Counted from the first letter of the stretch, positions 22,768 through 35,739 are shown. The stretch: DNA of 64,000 nucleotides from Endocalyx cinctus (GCA_001600455.1 BCKC01000007.1:1676019-1740018), one strand, 5' to 3'. The notes: generated by a model from the sequence alone, not told the origin. Translations and numbers: made by a program.

Positions 22768-23731
22768 ATTCGGAGCTATCGAGACTGAAAACAGGCGATG
22801 CCCTCAAGCTAGACAGGGAACTTGATATCAAAATATACTTAACCAAATTGAAATAACCGAACCAAGTGACAGAAGAGAGATGTGTATATATATGGCATTC
22901 CCGGCTCTTCTGTCAAAATGTTTTTTAGTTGTACTTAAAATATATATGATAGCTCTTTAGGATGCTTATCCAATCAAATAACATGGCTGTATAGACTTAT
23001 CTTGAATACCGATAATACGTTTAATATTAAAGGGTCATAAATTTTGCCGTTCATCTTTTTGGGATTTCTTTACCAACCGCATTAGATTAATGCAGGTTAT
23101 CTGCAGGTGTTTGCTCTCTTGTGGACCCCATTGAAGCAAGGTGTTATTACATTTAATGCATGCTCCAATACAAATATGCGTGTTATTAGGATATGTGGTC
23201 CAGAGATCTCTGTAGGCTCTCATGGTCTTGTTATAATATAATAAAACTTGTGCTGATATTTTTCATATGTAATTAACAAACTTTAAAAGAAATGTAAACT
23301 CTGAACCAAACTGTACCTGAGATGTAACGCGTATTAGAAATGATATCGACTTGTACACTATGCTTGTATTTTGTTGAAGTATCATTTACTGTCACTGCTG
23401 TTATTACTAGTTAGCATGTGACCTGTCCCAGCAGAAGGGGGAGGGGGACGATGCGTTCCAACGTGCATAAATACATGCTATCGTAAGTAATATCTACCAA
23501 TCTACTTTAATTAATTACCATATTATCTGAATTACTATGAAACCTATCTATGATGTACAGCAAAGAAGTGGGGGTATCAAAAGTGAAGAGATGCATATTA
23601 TTCTCAGTCCTTTTTGTATCTAACTCATTGCCCACCTACTTTGAATTTCACTTTTATTTCAACAGTACAACAACCTGAAAATAATACCGGCTCCTTCACT
23701 ACACCCACATTCCCAACCAAATTGATCAACC
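22768..23731. other. Intergenic region, divergent promoters
   Basis: AT-rich; carries the 5' flank of the permease pseudogene and of the acetyltransferase gene. No supported gene. Confidence 0.45.
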
Positions 23732-24519
23732 ATGGGTTTAGAACTCCAAGAAATCGATACCAACACTGATTTCCCCCTTCTGGCGCGATGCTTGTACGAA
23801 TCGTATGAAAATCCACCCCAGAAGTTTTTCCATATTTTCTTTCCCATACATGGAACCGGGGAGGCCGCTCGGGAGGCAAGCATCGAAGAAGCTGCAACTC
23901 GCTTGGAATCATGGAACACTCACGACCCTTCGAGCTACTGGCAGAAGGTGGTCGACACCGACAACGGCAGAATTGCAGGGGCCGCGCTATGGAATATCCA
24001 TAAGGAGAACCCTTTCGCAAAACCGCAACCTTCTAGCGCGACTTGGTTCCCGGAAGGCGGATCGCGTGATTTCGTCGAACAAGCACTTAAGATTCACGTA
24101 TCCCCAAGAGCGCGAGTGGCGCAGAGGCCGCATTTATGTAAGTATTATTCTGGCATATTACTATCCGGACAAAGAACTGACGGATCAATTGAGACCTTTT
24201 CATCATCTACACACATCCCGATTATCGCCGGAGAGGTGTCGGACAGCAATTCATGACCTGGGGTATCGAGAAGGCCAAAACCTCGGGACTTGACTTCTTC
24301 TTGGACTCAACCCCGTACGGCATACCTCTATATGAAGCCAATGGATTTATCCATGTCGAAGAGAATGTCAATATTCCGCAGACAGAGAATCCGAACGAGC
24401 AATGGAAAGAAGTCGAGAGGAAGGTCGGTCCTTTCACTTTTTGGCTAATGTGGAGACCAGCTGATGGGAAATATGAGGAGGGAAAGACAATCAAGCCTTG
24501 GGAGAAAGATCAGGAGTAA
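23732..24519 (+). CDS. GNAT-family N-acetyltransferase
   Basis: Exons 23732-24137 and 24194-24519 flank a 56 nt intron (GTAAGT, branch CTGAC, acceptor GAG), giving 243 residues. The N-terminus MGLELQEIDTNTDFPLLARC starts beta1 of a GNAT fold. The join restores RPHLYLFIIYTHPDYRRRGVGQQF, in which RRRGVG is the acetyl-CoA-binding motif A (R/Q-x-x-G-x-G/A). It is followed by WGIEKAKTSGLDFFLDSTPYG and PLYEANGFIHVEENVN, typical of the motif-B and C-terminal part of fungal GNATs that have a large insert between beta2 and motif A. The substrate is unknown and the protein is probably cytosolic. The GAG acceptor is weak, but phase and homology agree. The gene looks intact although it sits between decayed neighbours. 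Confidence 0.85.
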
Positions 24520-26381
24520 TTTGAAGCAACTTCAGCTTTTCCCCATTGGTGCTCTTGATATTGAAACCCACTGTACCGTGAAAATCACATAATTATAAAC
24601 ATAAAGTTAAACCATGTAAGAAGCAGCATGTTTTTATCTGTAACGAGCAGAAAATCTCTCATCGGCGTACGCTACACATAACCTCTTTCTCTATTATATT
24701 TGCATCAACGAATGACTCAGGGTGTTATATCCACCCACCCATCAACCTCCTAAGGTCTAAGCACTGGAGATGATTTTGAAGATTATTATATAAAAGCACA
24801 CGTCGAACTTTCTTAAAGTATAATTGTATCAGGTTGGGAAGCAGTATGCCAGGGCGTTGACATTTTCCATGGGAAAGGAGCTGACGTGAGCACCAACATT
24901 TCCGATTGGGGAAGTATTTGAACGGACATTTTGAAGTAATAGATTCTCTATATTTCTGTATTAAACTATGCCATACGCCGGAAAGCACAAAACCGAGGTG
25001 GAGTATTCAAGTTCAAACGTTAGTACTCAGGGAGGGATTGCAGGGAAAAGGTTCGATGCAATATGCGATGCGAGGATTAAGTGCACTCCTTTATCCCTAA
25101 CATGCACAGTAGATTTAAACCCAACAGAGTTTTACGATCAAATAGTTGAAAGAATTAAGGGACTGAGATGAACAGTTGGTGCTTATTAAATAGTGCGTCC
25201 TTATTTAATCGAAAGTGATGAACTCGCCGCCTGTCTCCCTTACGTCTGCACCAACAGATCGGAAGTATACACACGATTTGGGTAATAATCTAACACAATT
25301 AGCTCGCATGAATTATTGATATAATATAAAAGAATCATAGGTCGAATATTTTCCCACGTATATTAGTTTCTGTAGATATAGAGTAGAATGCGAGAAGCAG
25401 TACATGCTAGTAACTAGATCTGGAGGAGATAAAAAGAATAAAGTGAAGCTCAGATTATTGCCGTAGCAGTGCTACATACTGCATCGTGTTTTAGGTGTGG
25501 GCCACGGCGTACATAGCTACAAGGGTAGTCTGAGCGGGTATGTTATTTTTTCAATACTTTCATCGAACTAACTCCCTCCCTACCATAACAATTCCACTAT
25601 ATATCCTTGAATGGTTTCATACTCTAATAGAGATTTAGGGGCTGTATGGTAAGGTAGAAGTTATCTAATCTGTCAAATCTTGTCCTGAAATGGTGAAAAA
25701 TAGATGGTTTAATTTCACATATCAAATTCAACGGTTACCGGTACATTGGCTGAGTGGATATATTTGATACTATAATTATACCTTCAGTATCATTCATTGA
25801 AAAATTACCCTTCGAACATAGCCCCTTTTTCTTAATTTTTAAGATATTTCGACCTCAAGAATTCATTTGATCTTTTCCATCATTCGACGTACGTATCTTT
25901 ATAGAACGTCGTATTGAAGTCTGTTAACCAGCGCGGTGATGGAATGGACACAGCATTATGAGAGCTCTCACCCTCCAATTTCATTTTCTTGTAACGCACC
26001 CCCTCCCCCCTTTTCTAACTACACCCACACTCCCCGTAGCTCAAAACCCAGTGCGAGAGACGGGAGCATATGCAGTTCATTCGTCCATCCATGTCATCAC
26101 GCCTTTTGACCTCGAACGAGACTATGCTTTGTTCCTAAATCCAATCAAATTAGCAGACCACTCCCTTACATGTGCTGATAGGTTTTTTTTTTTTTTTTTT
26201 TCAATTGCCAACATCTAATCATTCTCGCCACTTACGAGTCAAATAATATTATTTCGACTATTCAGGGGTACTCCATGCCTGAGACGTTGCCTGGGTGTCA
26301 AGACATAAACACTTCTAAGCATTTGATGACACTATTATTCTAGAATAATTATTACTTTGGTTCATTTACTATCGTGCCGAT
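24520..26381. other. AT-rich intergenic region
   Basis: About 1.9 kb with no supported gene. The 67-codon frame at 24968-25171 has a protein-like tail (PTEFYDQIVERIKGLR) but no flanking exons. A run of T near 26180-26198 is simple sequence. Confidence 0.4.
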
Positions 26382-27946
26382 ATGGAGGTCAAAACAGAGA
26401 AGGTTGATGCACTTACCGAGTTCGAAAAAACAATTGGGCTGGAGGTCACCAATAAAGAAATGCTAGAAATCGAAGATATAAACACAGTACGTATTCAAAG
26501 CCAATAGATTCATACCTAGACGGGGTATATAAAGTCGTAAGTACTGATTCGCTAGCATGGCAGCTCCCTTCGACGGCATGGCCCCGAATCAAAAAGTGGC
26601 TTGCCACCTTGATTCTTTCCGGCTTCGCCTTCTTGCAGCCTCTTACCGAAACCATGCTGGCGCCTGCTCAAGCGCAGATATCGCGGGATCTGAGTATTTC
26701 CCACGATTACGAGTGGCAACTCGTAAACTCCCTCGTCCTGATCGGCGTTGGTCTTTCCCCTTTGATTCTCGCGCCGTTGTCAGAAATCTACGGCCGCAAG
26801 CCCATCCTCGTCGCCGCCAGCACGTTTTTCACGATCTGGAACGTCGCGAGCGGAGCATCTAGAAATTTGGGCCAGCTACTAGCTTTCAGGCTTCTCTCTG
26901 GTTTCGGCGCGTCGGTCGCTGATGCTATTGCAGGTGGGGTTATAGGAGATCTCTGGCAGACCGAGGAAAGGGGCAGAGCGTTCGCTATATTCATGGCCGC
27001 GCCGCTTCTTGGCCCCGCTGTTGGACCAATCTGTGGTGCGTTCATTTCAGTGGGCATTAACTGGCGATGGGTCTTCTGGATCACGTCTATTGCTTCCGCT
27101 GTCGTGATCATCGTAGCAGCAACTTTCTTCCCAGAGACGTACCATCCAAGACTCTTACAACTGCACGCCCGGACAAAGAAAAAAACCGCCTCTGAGTCTG
27201 AACAGGAGTCTAGCTCATCGATAACGACAGAAGATGGAGCCTTCAAGGTCATGAGAATTAACCTACAGCGCCCACTGCGTATGCTTGCTACTCAAGTAAT
27301 TGTTCAGCTCCTAGCTGGGTATATGGGAATTCTTTATGGTATCATGTTCATCTTTCTCTTCATATACCCAACACTTTGGACTGAAGAGTATCATCAGAGC
27401 GTCGGGATCGGCAGTCTCAATTATATCTCGATTGCGATAGGGTTAATCATCGGAGTGAATGTAGCAGGCCATCTCAACGATTATATATATATTCGATTGA
27501 AGGCCCGCAACAACGGTATTGGACAACCCGAATTCCGCGTACCCACGATGATTATCGGAACCTTCCTTGTGCCCGTCGGGCTACTCTGGTGGGGATGGGC
27601 AGGTCAAGCACATGTGCATTGGATAATTCCAAACATCGGAAGCTTGGTCTTTGCCGCAGGTGTATATATCTGCTCTGGGTGTGTGTCAATCTACACCATC
27701 GACACTTATACACAGTACGCTGCCTCAGCCGTATCTACAAATCTCGTTCTACGGAGCATATCGGCCGCTTTCTTCCCCCTTTTTGCTCCATACATGTTTG
27801 ATAGGCTGGGGTTTGGGCTTGGTGTCACTGTACTAGGGGGTTCTTTTGCCGTCATTGGTTCTGCTATCGTCTTCGTCTTGTGGTATTACGGAGAGGCACT
27901 AAGAGCTCGCAGTCCGTATTGCGCCGCTAGCACTGATAATTCATAA
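26382..27946 (+). CDS. MFS transporter, DHA1 (multidrug/polyamine) type
   Basis: Exon 1 26382-26490 encodes an acidic N-terminal tail (MEVKTEKVDALTEFEKTIGL). A 65 nt intron with donor GTATTC and acceptor CTAG leads to exon 2 26556-27946; the phase fits and gives 499 residues. Features: TETMLAPAQAQISRDL of the first loop, VNSLVLIGVGLSPLILAPLS, motif A SEIYGRKPI, FGASVADAIAGGVIGDLW, MAAPLLGPAVGPICGAFIS and NWRWVFWI (motif C region); a charged Ser/Glu-rich central loop (KKKTASESEQESSSS); and six more membrane segments. DHA1 carriers are proton antiporters for drugs, polyamines or secondary metabolites at the plasma membrane. No biosynthetic cluster is next to it, so the substrate is unknown. Looks intact. 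Confidence 0.87.
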
Positions 27947-29836
27947 ATCTTAGAAACGGATGAATAATACACGGGGTACCACTATAGTTACACTGGGCCT
28001 CAAAATTCAACTATTCTCTTACCTAAGTGTGGTTTAGCTAACCACCAATTCATAGATGACTTTTCATCTTCGCTTCACTCAATTGTTTTTTTTAACTAAT
28101 CAGACTACTTTCCAACTCCTTTAAACCAAAACTACAATTTCCTCATCGCCGAAAGGAGACCATTAACTTCTCCCTATGAAATAGGAGTTCAAAAGCATGC
28201 TCACAGATACTATATAAACATACTTTATCAACAAGCACGGGCATTTGTATAATTATAACCAGATGTTTAAATATTTATTCGTAGAAATCGGGATAATTAT
28301 ATGGTAAGTTATGAAGCCGTAATCGAATCGATTGACTTCATATTTCCAGGCCCCTTTCTCGGGCTCATATGATACTAGCGGGGAGAATGGATTATATGGC
28401 GTATGCCCCTATGCTAGTATGGGGCTATGTTCTCAGATACCGACTACAAGATGAAGCTCTCCCATTTTCACTCTGTCATCAGTGAAGACAGCAGGTTCAA
28501 AATTTTATTTGGATAACTAATCGGACGCGTTCCATAGTTGTCATTTATAAGGTCTACAATCATAAGAGTAATAATCACCCTTATCTTTTCCTGTTTTGAT
28601 TTTTTTTAGGGAGGCAAATTGCCAGCTCCTCATAATTATGCACGAGGATTAGAGTAGTTGCCTCCCAAAGTCGCATGAAGTGCCACCGAGCTGCCTCGGC
28701 AGTTCTTAATCACACTTCAGTACCTGCTTAAGAAACGTGGCCTACCACCTCCAATCATTCACGTGAATTGAAGTACTCGCGCACGCTGTATCACGATAAG
28801 AATGCTACACAATCACATAAGCTGGGCTAAAGCTTGTATAATCGCATCAATTGGAATACCGACAGTATTAGACGTGAAGGTGGTTTCTCCCGCTCATTTG
28901 AAGTGAAGTTCTGAAATAATTATCTGCCGTAAAGACGCAAACAGCCGCGCAATATGGGAATATTTCGGTATTTCGGAACATCATTTATGCCTTTTCATTT
29001 TTAACTTACCCCTCCATGTTCAGAACATGGAAAACCCAAATCTCTCGCTCCAACGAGTGCAGCATCGTGCCAATGATAGGATGTCGCCAAGCACTTCTCA
29101 GATCATGAATTCTAAGTTACCGGTCACACATGAGCGAATGAGATCCGTGGTAAAATGGCTGACCTATTCCTTCAAATTAAAATATCCGCGCACGTGTCAC
29201 CTCGTTCCAGATTAAGACGCGCTATAGTAGGATGTATTTATAGGGGAGGATTCCATCCGATCGGGTGTTTGGGTGCAAATGCTCTACTACTCTGAGATCA
29301 ATATTAGGTTGTGAGCTCATGGATCTTGCTATTTTGACGGTAATTAGGCTATATGATACAACTCAAAAGAGATGACCGCCGTCATGATTTAATCCATCTG
29401 GGTTCCTCCGTACCCCGCGTTCAATACGCGCACTTCAGCCGCCCTTCTTCCAGACCCTCGGAACCAAAGCTAAATTTATGCCACAGTTGTACTCGCGTCA
29501 AGGTCTATCTTGTTATAGTATTACTTACCATTCTTCTTCGCGTATACTGCATACGAAGTATCATGTTAACAAGACAGACCGTTAAATAAGTATATTCATC
29601 ACTTTTATTAGAAACATGTTATCAAGAACGGTCCCGAACAAGATGTGGGGAGGTGGGGTGCATAGGTGTTGATGTCACCAGCACGTTTTTCGTCAGAAGC
29701 GCAGTCCAGGTTGGTGGATTGGTATAAAGTCTCTCGCTTAGACGCATCGCGCTTATCCCTACAAGCGGTCAAACCTACTTCGTGTTGTCCATTCTTTTTC
29801 CTCTCTCGCTAAGAAAAAAAAAGGGAAAAAATAGTC
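27947..29836. other. Intergenic region
   Basis: About 1.9 kb without a supported gene. A short inverted repeat (GGGAGGCAA at 28610-28618, TTGCCTCCC at 28658-28666) could fold into a hairpin; it may be a mobile-element scar, but no target duplication was found. The frames at 29027-29215 and 29353-29589 have no family resemblance. The last 100 bases are CT-rich, as expected for the next gene's promoter. Confidence 0.4.
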
Positions 29837-30542
29837 ATGGGTTTCATGAAAAGTTTTGTTGCGGTTTTGTCAATGGCGGCGAGTAGCCTAGCTGCCCCCG
29901 CTACGCCGTCTGCCGAGTACTGTGACCCGGCAAGCGAAGTATGCTACTCGTCCAGCACGGTCGGCGTGGCTGCTATTTCGTTCCGCGTGGCGCTTCCGGT
30001 TGTCGACACGGCCCCCTTCGACGTGCTTGTCCAAATCGTGGCGCCAAAAACGGTGGGCTGGGCTGGTCTTGCTTGGGGTGGACACATGATCAACAACACC
30101 ATGACTCTTGCTTGGGCGAACGGCAATAGCTCTATCGTCTCATCTCGATGGGCTAGGTAAGTTTAAAAAAAAAAGGGAAAAAAGGAAGAGGAGAGAGATT
30201 AACAATACATCAAATAGTGCGCACACCATCCCAGATGCTTACGATGGCGCCGAGCATATCCTCCTAGATGGGTCGACCACGAACGACACCCACTGGACGG
30301 TAAACGCGCTCTGCAAGGGCTGTAGCACCTGGTCTCACGACGGTGGATCCCTGACGACACTCGACCCCAGCACGGCCGAGGCCAACTTCGCGTGGGCGGC
30401 CTCCGCTGTTCCTCCTTACGACCCAGCCGATAACTACACTATTTTCGGCATTCATTCGGAGCACGGCACATTTACACTTGATTTGGGTGCAGCGAAGTCC
30501 GATCAGTTCGAGTCTTACGTTAGCGCGCTTTCGCCAGCTTGA
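29837..30542 (+). CDS. Secreted single-domain AA8 cytochrome (cellobiose-dehydrogenase cytochrome-like)
   Basis: Exons 29837-30156 and 30218-30542 flank an in-phase intron (GTAAGT...AATAG), giving 214 residues. Residues 1-20 are a signal peptide with a cleavable Ala-rich end (SSLAAPATP). The rest matches the b-type cytochrome domain of cellobiose dehydrogenase: GWAGLAWGGHMINNTMTLAW contains the likely axial Met (M84), and IHSEHGTFTLDLGAAK holds the likely axial His (H186 or H189). Cys pairs at 29/36 and 139/142 (CKGC) probably form disulphides. No flavin dehydrogenase domain or membrane anchor follows. Such stand-alone AA8 proteins may shuttle electrons to lytic polysaccharide monooxygenases or reduce iron outside the cell; that role is inferred. 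The mostly G/C-ending codons contrast with the AT-rich surroundings. Confidence 0.85.
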
Positions 30543-31555
30543 ACTAAGTGAGGTATTGAGGAGAGAAGCGTTGAAGAGGGTAGATGTTCACGTACGGTTA
30601 CGAAATATGTTTTGGTCAAGTTTGATAATGTTCTACTGGCACATTCCAGCAATGATAATATCGGAGCTGCGATTATCAATTTCAGTATCTAGCAACAGCT
30701 TGTTTCTCGAATAATATATGTCAGTTTTTATATGCATACAGATATTACTAATTAATTGCAGAATGAAATTTGCAGAAAATAGCGTGCTTGGAGATAACTT
30801 AATTGTCCACGGCTGAAGCTGAAACACTCAAGTAATTAACACTTATCTCAAATTATTTTCAAACCCTTTTCTTCGATATAAATTTACCATTTTTACAATC
30901 AATCCAAGGCAATCATCAGTTCAAAATGTAATTGATCTTCAAATCGGTTATCATGTTTTATGATTTATTTTCCTCCTAAGTGCTAAGACTACGCTGACGC
31001 TCAGGGGTAAGCGGCTGGACCGCTGCACACTTAAGTATATATATGACAGTAATATTTACGAGGAGAAATCCGCATAAAGTATCTTTTATCCAATTATTTA
31101 GTTTCTTAGCGCCAAATATTAATGCAGTTATCAATTTTGCGTCAAATGTATTGTGTGGAGGAACGACTCAGCCATCCAGCCATCTTTACTCACAAGCCTG
31201 CATATGCGTCCAATGCTTTTCTCGGAGACTGGGTATGTAGCGATCTGCAGGCGGGGTGGCTGACTGCGGCAATGCATCTTACGTGATACTTTCCCTTATG
31301 CTACGACAAGTGTACTCCTCCCCTCGCCAGGCTGCGAGGTTGAGTGCACTCCAAAATCCAACCAGCAGCCAAATTGCGATTAAAATATAAGAGGTCTACA
31401 GTTCCAGGGTGTCATTGAAAGGTCTTATATATAAATCGCTAAGAGGTATGGATCTATCCCAAATGATCGGTATTACTGCATCATGCAGGGCTCACACTCT
31501 TATAAAACTCACAGCAGAGCAGGCTATAGAACGATCAAGCTCTGGACTCATAATC
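30543..31555. other. Intergenic region
   Basis: 3' flank of the AA8 gene, then AT-rich sequence without a supported gene. Nothing else seen. Confidence 0.4.
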
Positions 31556-31864
31556 ATGGCATCCGAAAAGGATACAAGTCAAGAGGCAGAAAAGCTTTCG
31601 GAGTTACGTGAAAATCCGCCGCTCGACGATTCTCAAGGATCTGAAAGAAAAGTCACCGGAAGAAAAGAGGACGTGGAAGGGGAGATGCATAATCCCGCTG
31701 AAGATGCTCATGAAGAGACTCGGCCGCCTTGTCAAGGCCGCACGTATTCACATAGCGTCCAAGTAGGATTTGGGCGATGGAAGTTTACCTTATTCAGCTG
31801 GGAGCTGAAGATTGGAAGCCATGCCGGGCTAAATAAGGAAAACGAGGTAGAAGCCAAAAAGTAG
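31556..31864 (+). CDS. Small acidic/charged hypothetical protein
   Basis: A 102-codon frame from ATG 31556 (open further upstream to 31409). The first 60 residues are Glu/Asp/Lys-rich and disordered (ASEKDTSQEAEKLSELREN). The end has an aromatic patch VQVGFGRWKFTLFSWELKIG before a charged tail. No family recognised. The biased, protein-like composition argues for a real or recently real gene; absence of introns, homology or a clear promoter argues against. It may also be one exon of a larger gene. Confidence 0.3.
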   Translation: MASEKDTSQEAEKLSELRENPPLDDSQGSERKVTGRKEDVEGEMHNPAEDAHEETRPPCQGRTYSHSVQVGFGRWKFTLFSWELKIGSHAGLNKENEVEAKK

Positions 31865-32129
31865 ATGTTTCCCTATTATATCAGCAATTAGCAATACGAG
31901 AGTTCGAATAACGGTAAATCTTGAATGATTATTACGGCATGTGACAGCTACTGCCAGGAAAGAGGACGACTGGTTCGTTTATTTTAAGGTCGGCCTGGCT
32001 GCCTGGCTCATTAACATAACGGTAAAGACTGTCATAAATACTTTTTGATAACGATAGAAAGAATGATATATGCTCCATAATTCATACCTCCTCTTCGTGT
32101 TCCTTTCCAAGTAGGACACATCTAACCAT

Positions 32130-34061
32130 CTAAATCTCGATGGCAATCCTACCCACGCCCCTGCTAACACAACTCAACATTCCCCCTTCTTTCTTTTCGT
32201 CCTCCCCGAGCGCCGTACCCCTATGATCCACCTGTCCGCTCCTTAGCTTGACCTTGCAGGTACCGCAATTGCCGACTTCACAGCTACTCGGGACGTCGTC
32301 GAAGTGCTTTCTCAACACCTCCAAGAGCGTCTCATCCTCTTCCACCTTGATGACGACATTTTTCTTCTCCTTCCCCTCGGTCCGCGTATCCCATACCTCG
32401 GCCTCGAAAGGATCGCCGCCGGTATCGGCTTCAAAGGCCTCGAAGTGCATTTCCTCCTCCTTGAGGCCCGCCGCGCGCACCTCCCTCAGCGCCTCGTCCA
32501 TCATCTTCCGGGGCCCGCAAACGTAAACGGCGGCGTTCCAGCCGCGTTCGCGCACGATTTCAGGGATGTTCATCCTCTCCCCTTTACTCGCGTCGTACAG
32601 CTTCAAGGAATCGCCCAGCTCTTCGTCGATCAGGGACCGAAACGGCATGTCGGAGGCCGACCGCACCGCGTAGTGCACCTCGGTCTCCCAGTTGATCTGG
32701 CGGTAGATCGACGCCATGGTCATGAACGCTGTAATGCCAATGCCGCCCACGATGAACACGTGCTTGCTAGCGGCCCCCTTTGGCTTGAAATCCGTCGTCA
32801 TCCGACCGACGAGGATCTTGGTCCCCACGGAGGCCTCGGGGCCGTGCATCCAGGCGGAGCCACCGCGCGACGAGTCCGCCAGCGCGATCCCTAGCGTGAA
32901 CTTATTCGCGCTCCCAGCCGCGACGGAGTAGGTCCGTGTGAGCCCGTTCGGCAGCTTCAGACGGACGTGCGAGCCCAGCGCCGTCTCGGACGCGTCCGGG
33001 TCCGGGTCCGGATTGGCCGCTTCCAGAACCAAGGAGGCGATGCGCGGAGTCTCGGTCTTCTTCTCCACGATCGTGTACTCGCGCCACGTCTCCTGATCCC
33101 CCTCGGCCTTGCCGCCCGCGGCCGCGAGCTTCTTCTGCTTGCTCTTGTACTTGGCGACGCGGGTCTCGAAAGTCTTCCTGCTCTCGTCGCCCATATCGGC
33201 GATGGCGGCGAGGACCTCGTTCATGGCTGGGTCGTCGGTGTTGCGATGCAGATACTCCTGGACACGCTCGATGGTCCAATCGGGCCATTTGCGCTCCTCG
33301 AGGCGGATCTCGTCGCCCGCGCCCGCGGTTCCCTCCCGCAGGACCCGGTAGTACCAGCCCGTGCGGCTGTGCTTGTACGCCTGGGGCGCGAAGTTCTTGA
33401 GCTGGAATCGATGGTTCAGCTTGAAGCACGGTTGGCGTGGCAGGCTGACCTGGAGCAGAAGTCGATCCTCGAGGGGGGTGGAAGCCGGCCCGATTGACAC
33501 GATGTCCCCGATGCACACGTTCCGTTCGTTCATGTACTGAGTCACGAAATTTTCGCCGAAGCCGCCCCGTTTGAAGCGCGATGCCGCCTCGGGAAATTCA
33601 ACTTGCCAGTTAGGGTAATGCGAGCAGCAATCTGATTAGAATTGAGTTAGCATAAAGCAACAAACTCGATACAAGTCCGATAAACTCATTCCAACACTCT
33701 TTATTATTTCTTATCATTTAATGAAAATCGTGAATGAGGCTTATGATCCACTTATACTATTCCAAGAGGTAATAAGAAGGAAATTGGAAAAAAAAAAAAA
33801 AAAAACGAAAGTAGCAGAAAACTCACACCCAAGCACCACCTTGTCCGGCCCTCCATGAAATGTCAAATCATGCCAATCCTCGTCCATACCGAGCTTGCCC
33901 ACGGAGATGCGACCGTCACGAATGTCCTTGTCGATACCCGACTGTACCTTAAGGCCGGGCATGGTCTTCATCTTACTAGTGCGGACCTCAAGAATGACAT
34001 CCCGCTGAATAGGCGCGTACAAGTCGAAATCGACATCGAGCTTCTCCGCGGGGGTTATCAT
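32130..34061 (-). CDS. MOSC domain - flavin reductase - [2Fe-2S] ferredoxin fusion oxidoreductase
   Basis: Exon 1 34061-33827 and exon 2 33631-32130 (donor GTGAGT, acceptor TAATCAG) join in phase to 578 residues. Residues 1-200 are a MOSC (molybdenum cofactor sulfurase C-terminal-like) domain: KVQSGIDKDIRDGRISVG, DWHDLTFHGGPDK, FPEAASRFKRGGFGENF, NERNVCIGDIV. Next is a ferredoxin-reductase-like FAD/NAD(P) module with RTYSVAAGS, FIVGGIGITAFM and YVCGPRKMMDEAL. The C-terminus is a ferredoxin domain with the cluster motif C-x4-C-x2-C (CEVGNCGTC) and a fourth Cys in MLSC. Bacterial YiiM-like MOSC proteins with reductases handle N-hydroxylated substrates, so a molybdenum-dependent reductive detoxification role is plausible but not shown. 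High GC in exon 2 contrasts with the flanks. Confidence 0.86.
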
Positions 34062-35739
34062 GATAGGTAATTATTTAATCTGTGAACTAAAGTTAATATT
34101 TACTAAGGTATTCGATAATTAGATTCATAAGAAGGAGATGATACATGAAAAAATAAATTAGCGGAAATTGTATCGAATAAATAGGAAGGAAGAAAAGGAT
34201 ATTTGACGCAGGTGTTTAAAGAATTTGATAAAGTCCTATCTCCCCCCTTTTAGGGTCATGGCATGACAGCAGCACCAAAATCCATTATCCACGATATTCA
34301 ACTTATTTTCCGTGTCGCGCCGGATTTAACGTCAATTGATTTATAAAAAGTTCATTTCATTATACTCTCTATCTCTGTATGAAAATCAGATCTCAGAAAC
34401 TAATCGACTTAACACTTGCGTATCGGATTTTGCTGTTTTATCGTACCATTTTAAGCCCCTTAAGGAATTCCCATGTGACTCATCACAGTGATTTTCCAAA
34501 GTTATATTTCAACTGACCCCCGAGGAAATTCATTTTGCTTTCAAGGTTAATTTGATAAGCTTACTCATGTTTCCCTTCCGCATCGGATCGTCAAGATAAA
34601 AGAGGGAGGCAAAGAAAGAAAGGGGGGAAAACCCTTTCGATGCTTTAGAGATTTATCATTATGAAGAGTCATAGTTGAGGGTTATTCAATAACCGAGGTT
34701 CTAGCAAAAGGACAGCTCTTGACTGGGTTAGAAGTATTATCCAGATTATCCGCTTGGCATTTATTTTATTCCTTTTACGAGTCTCAATGACTGCTTATTT
34801 ACATCGGCTCGGCCCTTTTAAAGATTGATGAGTGCGGGTGCTTGTTACTGTACCAGGATTTATGGTTTCCACGTTACTCTATAAAGTACTCCGTATATGT
34901 ATCCGCGGATCTACTTCTTCTTAAAACATATTCCTGTTCTTCTTGTAATGCCCATCCAGTATCCGCATTACCCCGCTGCAGCCAATTGACATATTTATAC
35001 TGTATTTGATCTGCTTGTGCCCCTTACGTAGCTGCTGTAACAAAAGATGAATTAGGAATAGTGTGCGGAGCCACCCGCACAATTCTTCATCTATTAAGCA
35101 GAGACTCGCTACAAGCGATACGTATACTATTTTTAATGAGCTGTGACGCATCACCAGCTGCTGGCCAGCCGACAATACCTCAGGCCCCCTTTTGTGGGGA
35201 TGGGGGTGGGAGGTTTGTTAAAAGATAAGTTTGTAAGAGAATGCAGCACCTCGACTATTTGGCTGCTTTTTATTTCAAAGTCCAAGCTCTTCAGGGGTAT
35301 TCTGCAACATAGCCAGAGCTTATTAAACTATCGTTTACGATTAGATGCCAGATTTGGAAGCGACCCCCCATTTAGCCTTCTATAAAGGAGAGAACGGGGT
35401 AGAATGTAATTACCTGGAACACGATAACAGATACGTCGGCCGCCACCTGGCCTATACAAAACGCAGCGAGGTGGTAAAATGCGAACCGCTTATGCTTAAC
35501 TGAGATCGGTCAGTCATTCAACCTCAATATAACTCTCTTACTTTCTTGTCTCTGCGACATTCGTGATCCCCTTTTCTCAAGTATCTTGTAATATCGGCTT
35601 TTTTTTTTCGTTTTCGATTCAGACAGCTCGAGCAGAATCTGATATGTTAATCTATTTAGAAAATCTTTTTGTAATGGTATCGATTTCCATGGGCCCTCTG
35701 AATACCAGCTCGTATACTCTGGACACTTATCCCTTAGAG
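34062..35739. other. AT-rich intergenic region
   Basis: Left part is the promoter side of the MOSC/reductase gene. No supported gene; the minus frames at 34921-35175 and 35510-35770 have no family character. A TACTCCGTA motif lies at 34887-34895. Confidence 0.4.

Noticed and set aside
28610..28666. GGGAGGCAA / TTGCCTCCC inverted repeat as a miniature transposon
   Set aside because: Arms are only nine bases and I could not find a flanking target-site duplication or another copy in the window.
32304..33497. Two long plus-strand frames (196 and 176 codons)
   Set aside because: Antisense shadows of the GC-rich MOSC/reductase exon, whose minus-strand frame has clear cofactor motifs.
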